This document shows positions 37,527 through 45,333 of a DNA stretch of 56,475 bases, one piece after another. A program made the position numbers and the translations under genes. The notes under the pieces are model-generated. The model saw nothing but the letters and a program-made list of their open reading frames with translations, did not search any database and had not been told where the DNA came from. This stretch comes from Acetobacteraceae bacterium (GTDB taxonomy: Bacteria > Pseudomonadota > Alphaproteobacteria > Acetobacterales > Acetobacteraceae): contig SHWL01000012.1 in assembly GCA_009693865.1 (NCBI GenBank), positions 1 through 56,475 on the forward strand, read 5' to 3'. Within the stretch, counting starts at the first letter, position 1; every line of letters begins with the position of its first letter.

Positions 37527-38390
37527 TCACCCCGGATCGGGCCACTTCCCATCCTGGGCCAGGTAATGCGCCGTACGGAACGCCGTCGCCAGCTCCGCGG
37601 ACCCTGCCATCGGCGGCATCTCGCCGCCCTTGATTCCCACCAGCGCCGCGCGTACCGCATGCACCGTCGCGGCCAGAATGTTCTGCGGATACACCACGAG
37701 TTTAATCCCGATCCGCTCCAACTCCGCGTTGCCAGGCATGAAGAATTTCCCGCCGGGCGCATTGACGGCGATGCACGGCTTCCCCTCGCAGGCGTCCACC
37801 GAGGCGCGCATTTCAGCCTCCGTCGCGGGCGAATCGAGGAACAAGATATCGGCGCCCAACGCGACGAAGGCCTTGAGCCGGGCGAGCGCCTCGTCGAAAC
37901 CGCGCGAAGTCCGGGCATCGGTGCGAGCCAGCAACAGAATACCTTCCTCGCGGCAGGCTTCGACGGCGGCGCGGCAGCGCAGGATGGCGGCGTCGCGCTC
38001 GATGACCAATTTGGCGCCGTTATGACCCAATGGCCGCGGCCAGATCTTATCCTCGAGCAATACGGCCGCGGCACCGGCGCGAGCATAGGCGCGGATGGTT
38101 TTCTTCACCGCCAGAGCGTTGCCATACCCGGTATCGCCATCCGCCAGCCACAGCACTGCCGGCGCGGCGCCGATGATCGTCTCGACCGCGTCCCGCATTT
38201 CCGCGAAAGTCAGCACATCCATGTCCGGCATCGCCAGCCGCATCGCGGAGATGCTGGACCCAGAGGCGAACCCGGTGCGGAAACCCGCCTCCGCGATCAG
38301 GTGCGCGGCCATGCCGTCGCCACAGCCCGGCATGACCTGAAGCCCGGGTTCGTCGAGCAATGACTTCAAAGCGGCCGCCTGGTTTTGCAT
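37527..38390 (-). CDS. Isocitrate lyase/PEP mutase-family enzyme
   Basis: A 287-residue TIM-barrel protein. MPGCGDGMAAHLIAEAGFRTGFASGSS matches the N-terminus of the family. WLADGDTGYGNALAV is the Mg-binding D-x-D loop, and LLEDK follows. Where isocitrate and methylisocitrate lyases have K-x-C-G-H this protein has RPLGH, without the catalytic Cys. An oxaloacetate hydrolase, PEP mutase-like or other C-C or C-P enzyme is therefore more likely than a true isocitrate lyase. AAAGGAAC precedes the ATG at 38390; the open frame extends upstream. It is paired with the LLM gene. Confidence 0.88.
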   Translation of the reverse strand: MQNQAAALKSLLDEPGLQVMPGCGDGMAAHLIAEAGFRTGFASGSSISAMRLAMPDMDVLTFAEMRDAVETIIGAAPAVLWLADGDTGYGNALAVKKTIRAYARAGAAAVLLEDKIWPRPLGHNGAKLVIERDAAILRCRAAVEACREEGILLLARTDARTSRGFDEALARLKAFVALGADILFLDSPATEAEMRASVDACEGKPCIAVNAPGGKFFMPGNAELERIGIKLVVYPQNILAATVHAVRAALVGIKGGEMPPMAGSAELATAFRTAHYLAQDGKWPDPG

Positions 38391-38534
38391 GACAGTTCCT
38401 TTCCGGTAGCAGGTCAGCAGGGCGATCCCGGCCGGTGGATACGGCGTCAGGTTCAGAACGCAACCGGGACGAAACGCATGCGCATTGGAACGCGCCGGCA
38501 CCGGAATGGCTGGCACCATGCCGCGCGCCGTGGT

Positions 38535-38674
38535 CGCTGTCCATGAACCGGGCGTTGCCACGGCAACTCTTATTTTGGCCGCCGGCCTCTCCTCGGTCGT
38601 CATCCTCCGGTCGAGCCGGAGGATGACGATGAGGGAGGCGTCCTACCCGCTGTCCATGAACCGGGCGTTGCCAC
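38535..38674. repeat. 27-bp direct repeat flanking a REP palindrome
   Basis: 38535-38561 and 38648-38674 are identical (beginning CGCTGTCCATGAACCGGG). Between them, at 38597-38629, lies a perfect palindrome TCGTCATCCTCCGG-TCGAG-CCGGAGGATGACGA, a single REP unit. The region 38391-38728 otherwise holds no gene; it is the divergent space between the ICL/PEPM and CoA-transferase genes. Confidence 0.8.
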
Positions 38675-38728
38675 ACCGCCCGCTTATCGTTCATCGTCCG
38701 CGCCGATCGGGGAGGCAAAGTTTTCGAC

Positions 38729-40813
38729 ATGGCATTGTTGTCGGGCCTGAAAGTCGCGCAGCTTGGACCGGGCCTCGCGGTGGCGGTGTGCGGGCGGTTG
38801 TTCGCCGACCACGGGGCCTCGGTGGTGTGCGTGGACCCGGACCTGTCCACGCCGTTTGCCGCGCATCTGAACGCGGGCAAAGACATCGGAGGCCCCGATG
38901 CGATGGCCGGAGCGGACCTGATCCTCTGTCAGGACTGGCCGGATGCCGCGACGATCCGGACCCATAACCCCGCCGCGCCGCTCGTGACGATCTCCCCGCA
39001 CGGTCAGACCGGCCCGGACGCCGCCGATCCCGCCACCGATCTGACCCTGCTTTACGCCAGCGGCATCGCGCGTCTGCTGACAGGCCAGGTTGACGACCTC
39101 TCGGAGGCACCGATCCGCCCCGTCGGCGAGCAATCCGCCTTCATCGCCGGTCTCGCCGCCGCCTGCGCCGGGATGCACGCGGTGCTGGCGCCCGAGTCCG
39201 GCGCCTCGGTCGATGTGTCGATGCAAGAAGCGCTGGCGACCTTGGCCATGACCGAATTGACCCGCGCGGGCCGGACCGGGCGGGAGGCATCGCGAAAACG
39301 CCTGACCGATGGCAATGGCGCGACAGTCTGCATCCTGCCCGCGAGCGACGGGTATGTCGCGATCTCCCCCCGCGAGGACAAACAATGGGCCTCCTGGGTG
39401 GAGGCAATGGGCTCCCCCTCCTGGTCCGCCGAGGCACGGTTCGCCACCAAAGCGGACCGCGTCGCGAACTGGGACGCGCTGCATGCGCTGATGTCGGAAT
39501 GGAGCCGCGGCCACGGCAAACAATGGATCGCCGATACAGCCCAGACCGCGCACGTGCCCAGTTTTCCGTTGCGGGAGCTGGTGGAACATTTCGGATCGGA
39601 ACAACTCCGCCATCGCGGCTTCTGGCGCGACACGGTGTCCAGCGGCCGGACCGTCAGAATGCCAGGCTCGCCGTTGGGCATAACCCTGTCTCCCGGCACC
39701 GGCCGGGCCACACCGCGTGACACCGGGAAATTGCCGCTGTCCGGTGTCAGAGTGCTCGACTTCAGTTGGGTAATCGCGGGCCCGACCGCCACCCGGTATC
39801 TCGCCGCGATGGGCGCCGAAGTGATCAAGGTTGAGGCACCTGGCCGCGGCGATCCAGGTCGTGCCTCCGAACTGCACACTGCTTTGGGGCAGGCCAAGAA
39901 GGCGATCGTTCTCGACCTGAAAAAGCCCGAGGATCGGGAGGCAGCGCGCGCATTGGCGAAGAGGTCCGACGTGCTGGTGGAGAACTTCGCGACCGGCGTC
40001 ATGGACCGGCTTGGTCTTGGCTCTGAGGCTCTGCGCGCCGTCAACCCCGATCTGATCTATGTCTCGGCGTCGGGCCTTGGCCGCACCGGGCCGGAAGCGC
40101 ACGCGGTCGCCTACGGCACTTTGCTGCAATGCTATGCCGGTTTTGCCGGCCTCAATCGCCACCCGGACATCGCCCCCCGTGTCGGTTTCGCCTGGCTTGA
40201 CCCCATGCTGGGCTTGATGCTGGCCTTCGGAACCGCCGCGAGCCTGTGGCGCCGGAGGACGGCCGGAGATGTCGCGCGGGTCGATTGCTCGATGATCGAG
40301 GCCCTGTTGTGGACGTTGTCCTCGCCCTTGCTGGCGGCGCAAACAGGGCCGCTGGTCGAGCCGGTTGGCAATCGCTCCGATCGGGATGCGCCGCACGGCG
40401 CGTGGCGTTGCGCGGGCGCGGATGAGTGGATCGGCGTCGCGGTGCGGAACGATGAGGACTGGCGCGCGTTGTGCGGCCTCGTCCCCGGGCTGGGGCCGCT
40501 GCCGGGCCTCGGGCTCCCGGAACGGATCGCGCGGGAGGCGAAGATCGGCGGTACGTTGGCAGCGTGGTTTCAGGACCAGGATGCGGCGGCGGCGGCGGCG
40601 GCGCTGGCCGGAGCGGGGATTCCGGCCGCGAAACTCGCGAGTTCCGCCGATCTGCTGGCCAGCGCGCATCTGCGCGCGCGGGGGTTCTGGGATGCCCATG
40701 AACGCGGCGTCATCCCCGGACTTCCCTGGCACGCCAGTTTCGGACGAGCAACCGGCGAGGCGCCGGCTTTGGGCGCGGATACCGAGGCAGTGCTGAAGGA
40801 AATCGGCCGCTGA
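38729..40813 (+). CDS. Fused double CaiB/BaiF (class III) CoA-transferase
   Basis: A 694-residue protein made of two class III CoA-transferase halves. The N-terminal half (about 1-330) has SGLKVAQLGPGLAVAVCGRLFADHGA. The C-terminal half (about 335-694) repeats the fold: LSGVRVLDFSWVIAGPTATRYLAAMGAEVIKVEAPGRGDP, then ARVGFAWLDPMLGLMLAFGTAA. There the Asp after WL aligns with the catalytic Asp of formyl-CoA transferase. In the N-terminal half the equivalent segment reads VGEQSAFIAGLA, so the Asp is replaced by Glu/Gln. One active site is probably lost in a dimer-in-one-chain. A cupin gene follows 31 bp later and may share its transcript. Confidence 0.9.
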   Translation: MALLSGLKVAQLGPGLAVAVCGRLFADHGASVVCVDPDLSTPFAAHLNAGKDIGGPDAMAGADLILCQDWPDAATIRTHNPAAPLVTISPHGQTGPDAADPATDLTLLYASGIARLLTGQVDDLSEAPIRPVGEQSAFIAGLAAACAGMHAVLAPESGASVDVSMQEALATLAMTELTRAGRTGREASRKRLTDGNGATVCILPASDGYVAISPREDKQWASWVEAMGSPSWSAEARFATKADRVANWDALHALMSEWSRGHGKQWIADTAQTAHVPSFPLRELVEHFGSEQLRHRGFWRDTVSSGRTVRMPGSPLGITLSPGTGRATPRDTGKLPLSGVRVLDFSWVIAGPTATRYLAAMGAEVIKVEAPGRGDPGRASELHTALGQAKKAIVLDLKKPEDREAARALAKRSDVLVENFATGVMDRLGLGSEALRAVNPDLIYVSASGLGRTGPEAHAVAYGTLLQCYAGFAGLNRHPDIAPRVGFAWLDPMLGLMLAFGTAASLWRRRTAGDVARVDCSMIEALLWTLSSPLLAAQTGPLVEPVGNRSDRDAPHGAWRCAGADEWIGVAVRNDEDWRALCGLVPGLGPLPGLGLPERIAREAKIGGTLAAWFQDQDAAAAAAALAGAGIPAAKLASSADLLASAHLRARGFWDAHERGVIPGLPWHASFGRATGEAPALGADTEAVLKEIGR

Positions 40814-40844
40814 CCGGAATGCGACGGACACACAGGAGGGCAAG

Positions 40845-41192
40845 ATGAAGGAAACGTCGAGAGCATTCACCGCCAAAATCGCGGGCCGGGAAACCGTCAT
40901 GGAGGGCGCCGATATGCGGGCCGTCGTCCTGACCCTCGACGCCGGTCAATGCATTCCCTGGCATTACCATTCCACGATCACCGATGCCTTCGTTTGTCTG
41001 ACCGGGCCAATGGTTGTGGAAACCCGGGCGCCCAGAAACGCCTACACGCTCAATCCCGGCGAGCGATGCGCAGTGCCGCCAATGACCGCGCATCATGTGC
41101 ATGGGAGTAACGATGGCCCCTGCTCGTTCCTGATTCTTCAGGGCGCGGGCGAGTACGATAACGTCCTCGTGGGCGGCGATCCGGAGCGCTGA
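40845..41192 (+). CDS. Small cupin-domain protein
   Basis: A 115-residue single-domain cupin. Motif 1 is CIPWHYHSTITDAFVCLTG (H-x-H and later Glu position partly replaced). Motif 2 is GERCAVPPMTAHHVHGSN with the conserved Pro and His. Three to four metal-ligand His residues are visible. Such proteins bind metal and act as small isomerases, dioxygenases or sensors. It lies 31 bp after the CoA-transferase on the same strand, with AGGAGGG before the ATG, and is likely cotranscribed with it. Confidence 0.88.
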   Translation: MKETSRAFTAKIAGRETVMEGADMRAVVLTLDAGQCIPWHYHSTITDAFVCLTGPMVVETRAPRNAYTLNPGERCAVPPMTAHHVHGSNDGPCSFLILQGAGEYDNVLVGGDPER

Positions 41193-41515
41193 ACGATCCG
41201 GTCGCGGAATTAAGGCGGCGCCCAAACGTTGCCGCCTCAAGGCGGCCTCCTATGTCCCCGTCATGGGGCAACGAGACCCCCGGGCCATGATCGGAGTCCG
41301 GTCCACGGATCCCACCATGGCCAGCGGGCTTGTGCCGCGACAACAGGCCGGACACATGACCGCGAGTGACCTGACAAGACAGAACGCGAAAAAACCCTTG
41401 CCAGCCGGGGGCGATCCACACATGACGATCTGGAACAGTGCCGCCCGCATTTTACCCTTAATCAGATGCCCATGCGGTTTGACCGAGCCATGACGTTGAA
41501 AGGACGGCGAGGCCC
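41193..41515. other. Intergenic region upstream of the dpp operon
   Basis: No gene is seen. It contains a short perfect hairpin GCCGCC-TCAA-GGCGGC (41231-41246), a candidate end for the cupin transcript. It also contains the second copy of a dispersed repeat (41211-41265; first copy 19891-19944) and the leader of the dpp-type operon. No convincing promoter or operator was found by eye. Confidence 0.6.
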
Positions 41516-42517
41516 ATGAGACTTTTGGCGATGGTCGCGCGGCGTTGCCTGTGGATGCCGCCGACGCTGTTCGGGCTGCTGCTGATCGTGTTCACCGTCT
41601 CGCATGTGATCCCGTCCGATCCGGCGCGCGTGATGGCGGGCGAGAACGCCTCCGCCAGTCAGGTCGCGGCGATCAGGCATCAATATGGGCTGGACCTGCC
41701 CTTGCCGGTGCAGTTTCTGAGATATGTGAAGGATGTCGCCACCGGCGACATGGGCAAGAGCCTGTTCACCCAGCGGCCGGTCGCCGAGGACCTCCTGGCC
41801 CGCCTGCCCGCGACGATGGAGCTGGCTTTGTTCGCCATGTCCCTCGCGATTGCCATCGGCGTGCCTCTGGGCGTCGTGGCGGCGTTGCGGCGCAATTCCT
41901 GGCTTGATCATCTGGTTCGCGTCGTCACCGTCGCGGGTCTCGCGATGGCCGCGTTCTGGCTGGCGATATTGTTGCAGTTGCTGTTTTCCATGTGGATGGG
42001 GCTCACGCCGGTACGAGGCCGTATCAATGGCTGGGGTCCCGATCCGATCACCGGGTTTTTCACCCTCGACGCAGTCCTGCTTGGCGATTGGGAGACTCTC
42101 GGCCAGGCGCTGCGCCATTTGATCCTGCCGACGCTGACGCTGGCTCTTCCGGCGGTCGCGACCATCGTCCGCTTCACGCGGGCGGGCATGATCAACGTCA
42201 TGTCCAGCAACTTCGTGTTTTATCAGACCGCCATGGGTATCCCGCGGCGCCGCATCGTCTGGAAATATTTATTACGCGCGGCGTTGATCGGGACGCTGAC
42301 CCAGATCGGCCTGATCTTCGGGAACCTGATCGCTGGCGCGGTGGTGGTGGAAACCGTATTCGACTGGCCTGGCCTCGGGACATTCGCGGTGAACTCCATT
42401 CTCCATTCCGACTACAACGCCGTCATGAGTTTCACCGTGTTCACCGGAGTCATTTTCATTCTGACCAATCTGATGGTGGATATCGCGCAGACCATGCTCG
42501 ACCCGCGCGGCCGATGA
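41516..42517 (+). CDS. ABC transporter permease, DppB type
   Basis: A 333-residue inner-membrane permease of the peptide/nickel ABC family. The N-terminal FGLLLIVFTVSHVIPSDPARVMAGENAS and the periplasmic start are typical. About six hydrophobic segments follow. The EAA loop contacting the ATPase is AMGIPRRRIVWKYLLRAALIG, then VVVETVFDWPGLG. GGACGGCGAGG precedes the ATG. Its stop overlaps the next gene's start (ATGA), and the four genes B-C-D-F form one operon. The cargo may be a peptide, an opine-like compound or another small molecule; the dpp name is structural only. Confidence 0.93.
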   Translation: MRLLAMVARRCLWMPPTLFGLLLIVFTVSHVIPSDPARVMAGENASASQVAAIRHQYGLDLPLPVQFLRYVKDVATGDMGKSLFTQRPVAEDLLARLPATMELALFAMSLAIAIGVPLGVVAALRRNSWLDHLVRVVTVAGLAMAAFWLAILLQLLFSMWMGLTPVRGRINGWGPDPITGFFTLDAVLLGDWETLGQALRHLILPTLTLALPAVATIVRFTRAGMINVMSSNFVFYQTAMGIPRRRIVWKYLLRAALIGTLTQIGLIFGNLIAGAVVVETVFDWPGLGTFAVNSILHSDYNAVMSFTVFTGVIFILTNLMVDIAQTMLDPRGR

Positions 42518-43374
42518 ACGGTTTTCGCCGTCTTTTGCGCGATCGTTCCGCCCGCCTTGGCCTGATCGTCATCGCGGGTTTGGTGTTCTGCGCGGTTTTC
42601 GCCGGAGTGTTGGCGCCGTTTCCCGAGGACGTGAATACCTACCATCTCCCCCGGCGCCTGTTGGGACCTGGAGGGATCAATTTTCTCGGCACCGACCGGA
42701 TGGGCGCGGATATTTTCAGCCGGCTGCTGTTCGGCGCCCGCCTGACCATCCTGACCGCCGTGGTAGCGACCACGTTCGCCGTGCTGATCGGCGTGCCGAT
42801 TGGGCTGATCGCCGGCTATTACAACAACCGCCTCAGCGATTTGTTGATGCGGGTGTCGGACGTATTCCTCGCCGTGCCGCAAATCGTCCTCGCCATCGCC
42901 ATCGCGCAGACCCTGGGTCCCGCGATCCATAACGTCATCCTGGCGCTGTCGATCACCTATTGGCCGTTCTGGGCGCGATTGGTCTACGCGGAAACCCGCA
43001 GTGTCCGAAACGAGGTGTTCGTGGAGGCGGCGGTCGCGATCGGTGCTTCACCGTTACGAGTGATGGCGCTGCATATCCTTCCCTCCATCGCCTCCTCCGT
43101 CATCGTCCGCACCACGATCGGTCTCGGCGGCACGATCCTGGTGGCGGCGGCACTTGGATTCCTGGGACTCGGCCCACCGCCGCCAACGCCGGAATGGGGT
43201 CGCATGATCGCCGAAAGCCGGGAGTTCCTGCCGCAGGCCTGGTGGTACGCCGCCGCGCCCGGCGTCGCGATCCTTTTGGTGGTCATGGGTTTTAATCTGC
43301 TTGGCGACGGGCTGCGCGACGCGCTCGATCCCCGGTTGAGCCGAGGGACCGATGATCGCACCGATGGACGCTGA
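42514..43374 (+). CDS. ABC transporter permease, DppC type
   Basis: A 286-residue second permease of the operon. It starts at the ATG overlapping dppB's stop by four bases, giving MNGFRRLLRDRSARLGLIVI. An N-terminal helix, then FLGTDRMGADIFSRLLFGARLTIL, is the DppC-type N-terminus before the core TM domain. The EAA loop is EAAVAIGASPLRVMALHILPS. The C-terminal WGRMIAESREFLPQAWWYAAAPGVAI is family-typical. It overlaps the next gene by 11-23 bp depending on that gene's start. Confidence 0.93.
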   Translation: MNGFRRLLRDRSARLGLIVIAGLVFCAVFAGVLAPFPEDVNTYHLPRRLLGPGGINFLGTDRMGADIFSRLLFGARLTILTAVVATTFAVLIGVPIGLIAGYYNNRLSDLLMRVSDVFLAVPQIVLAIAIAQTLGPAIHNVILALSITYWPFWARLVYAETRSVRNEVFVEAAVAIGASPLRVMALHILPSIASSVIVRTTIGLGGTILVAAALGFLGLGPPPPTPEWGRMIAESREFLPQAWWYAAAPGVAILLVVMGFNLLGDGLRDALDPRLSRGTDDRTDGR

Positions 43375-44365
43375 TCTGTTATCCATCCGTGACGTGTCGG
43401 TCTCGTTCACGACCGAAAGCGGGACGGCGCATGTCCTGGATGAAATCAGTCTGACCCTGCGCCGCGGTGAGATCATGGGCCTGGTCGGCGAGTCTGGCTG
43501 CGGCAAAACCACCCTCGCCCGCACCATCCTGGGCGCGCTACCGCCCAACGCCCGCGCGCGTGGGACGGCGATCACGTTCGATGGGCGCGACCTGCTGACG
43601 ATCGATCCGAGGGAGGCGGCCGACCAGATCCGGGGCCGCGCCATCACGTTCGTACCGCAGGACCCGTTCAGTGCCTTCAATCCGCTGTTCACCATCGGCG
43701 ATCAGATTTTCGAACTACTTCGCTGGAAATCGCCGGACCGGGAGGCGGGCGAGCGCGGTTACCCAAGGACGCGCCGCCGCGCCGATCATGAACGCGCGCT
43801 GGCCTTGCTCCGCCGCGTCCAACTGCCGGACATCGAGCGGCTGTTGCGCAAATACCCGCACGAGGTGTCGGGCGGTCAGCGGCAACGTCTGATGATCGCC
43901 ATGGCGCTGCTGCCGGAACCGCGTCTGGTGATCGCCGACGAACCGACCACGGCGCTCGACGTGACGATCCAGGCACAAATCTTGCGACTTCTGCGGGAAC
44001 TCGCGGTCGAGCGCGGTGTGTCGGTGCTGCTGACCACGCACGATCTTGGCGTTGCATGGGAAATCTGCGACCGCGTGACCGTGATGTATGCGGGTCAGGC
44101 CTTGGAAACCGCGCCGATCGAGGCGTTCTTCCGGGCACCCGCTTTGCCATATACGCGCCTGCTGCTGGACAGCCTGCCGTCAGGAGAGAATCCGCTGCGG
44201 GGCATTGCTGGTGACGTGCCAAATCTCGTGAACCCGCCACCGGGTTGCCGGTTCCATCCGCGCTGCCCCGAGGTTTCAGACGTCTGCCGTGCCAGCCGTC
44301 CGCCGACGTCCGAACCCGCGCCGGACCACCTTGTCCGCTGCCACCATCCGCTGGCCGTGCCATGA
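43352..44365 (+). CDS. ABC transporter ATP-binding protein, DppD type
   Basis: A 337-residue ATPase; the ATG at 43364 (MDADLLS) is a plausible alternative start. Walker A is GESGCGKTT, the signature motif is [16 protein letters not shown], Walker B is [12 protein letters not shown], and the switch His is in LTTHDLGV. The C-terminal oligopeptide-transporter extension carries the Cys-containing [14 protein letters not shown], which in relatives binds an Fe-S cluster. It ends in an ATGA overlap with the next gene. It pairs with the DppF-type ATPase. Confidence 0.94.
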   Translation: MIAPMDADLLSIRDVSVSFTTESGTAHVLDEISLTLRRGEIMGLVGESGCGKTTLARTILGALPPNARARGTAITFDGRDLLTIDPREAADQIRGRAITFVPQDPFSAFNPLFTIGDQIFELLRWKSPDREAGERGYPRTRRRADHERALALLRRVQLPDIERLLRKYPHEVSGGQRQRLMIAMALLPEPRLVIADEPTTALDVTIQAQILRLLRELAVERGVSVLLTTHDLGVAWEICDRVTVMYAGQALETAPIEAFFRAPALPYTRLLLDSLPSGENPLRGIAGDVPNLVNPPPGCRFHPRCPEVSDVCRASRPPTSEPAPDHLVRCHHPLAVP

Positions 44366-45333
44366 GCGAAACGCCAGCGATATTGGAGCTACGTGACGTG
44401 CAAACGCGGTTTCCGATTCGGAACGCGTGGGGTCGGCGCGTCTCGTGGCTCCGCGCCGTCGATGGCGTCTCGATGGATGTCGCGCGGGGCGAAGTGCTCG
44501 GCGTGGTCGGCGAGTCTGGTTGCGGCAAGACCACGCTTGGCAAGACCATCGCGGGTATCCATAAGCCCAGTGGCGGCGCGATCCGGTTTGAGGGGAATGA
44601 TATCAGCCGTTTGTCGCCGCGCGAGGGCCGCGCATTCCGGCGGGGGCTGCAATATTGCTACCAGGATCCGGGCGCCTCGCTCGACCCGCGCTGGACCATT
44701 GGCGGTGCTTTGGCCGAACCGTTGGTGATCCACACTACGCTTTCGAGGGCGGAGCGGGCGGCGCGGGTGCGGGAGGTGCTCGCGGCGGTTGGATTGCCGG
44801 AGGGCCATCTCGACCTTTATCCGCATGAGGTCAGTGGCGGGCAGCAGCGGCGCATCGGCCTCGCGCGGATTTTGATGGTGCAGCCCGGTTTGATCGTGCT
44901 GGACGAGCCGACGTCCGGCCTGGATGTCTCGGTGCAGGCGATCGTGCTGCGGTTGTTCCTGGATTTACGGGAGCGTTTCGGTCTGACCTATCTGTTCATC
45001 AGTCACGACCTGGCGGTGGTGCGGCTGATGTCGCAACGGATCGCGGTGATGTATCTGGGCAAGGTCGTGGAGCTCGGCGCCACCGATCAGGTGTTCACGG
45101 CGCCGCGCCATCCCTACACGCAATCTTTGCTGGCGGCCGTGCCGGTCGCGGGCGGACGCCGGGTGAGCGCTGGCGCATTGCTGCAAGGCGAGCCGCCAAG
45201 CCCGGAGAATTTGCCGGGCGGTTGCCGGTTTCGCACACGCTGTCCACGCGCTGAGGCGCTTTGCGCGGCCGAGGAACCAGCGTTACGAAGGCTGGCGGGC
45301 GGAGGTCAGGCCGCGTGTCATTTCGCGGAATGA
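44362..45333 (+). CDS. ABC transporter ATP-binding protein, DppF type
   Basis: A 323-residue second ATPase. Walker A is GESGCGKTT, signature VSGGQQRRIGLARIL, Walker B LIVLDEPTSGLD, with ISHDLAVV after it. The C-terminal CRFRTRCPRAEALC again carries the family's Cys pattern. The ATG overlaps the previous stop; the frame open upstream is only the dppD shadow. Its TGA is immediately followed by the last codon of the binding-protein gene on the opposite strand, leaving no intergenic base. Confidence 0.94.
   Translation: MSETPAILELRDVQTRFPIRNAWGRRVSWLRAVDGVSMDVARGEVLGVVGESGCGKTTLGKTIAGIHKPSGGAIRFEGNDISRLSPREGRAFRRGLQYCYQDPGASLDPRWTIGGALAEPLVIHTTLSRAERAARVREVLAAVGLPEGHLDLYPHEVSGGQQRRIGLARILMVQPGLIVLDEPTSGLDVSVQAIVLRLFLDLRERFGLTYLFISHDLAVVRLMSQRIAVMYLGKVVELGATDQVFTAPRHPYTQSLLAAVPVAGGRRVSAGALLQGEPPSPENLPGGCRFRTRCPRAEALCAAEEPALRRLAGGGQAACHFAE

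Noticed and set aside
36858-38363. A 501-codon forward open frame opposite the LLM and ICL/PEPM genes
   Set aside because: Antisense shadow of two genes with clear family motifs; the product is Arg/His-rich with no recognisable domain.
38684-40900. A 738-codon minus-strand open frame opposite the CoA-transferase
   Set aside because: Shadow frame due to high GC; the plus-strand product has clear CoA-transferase motifs.
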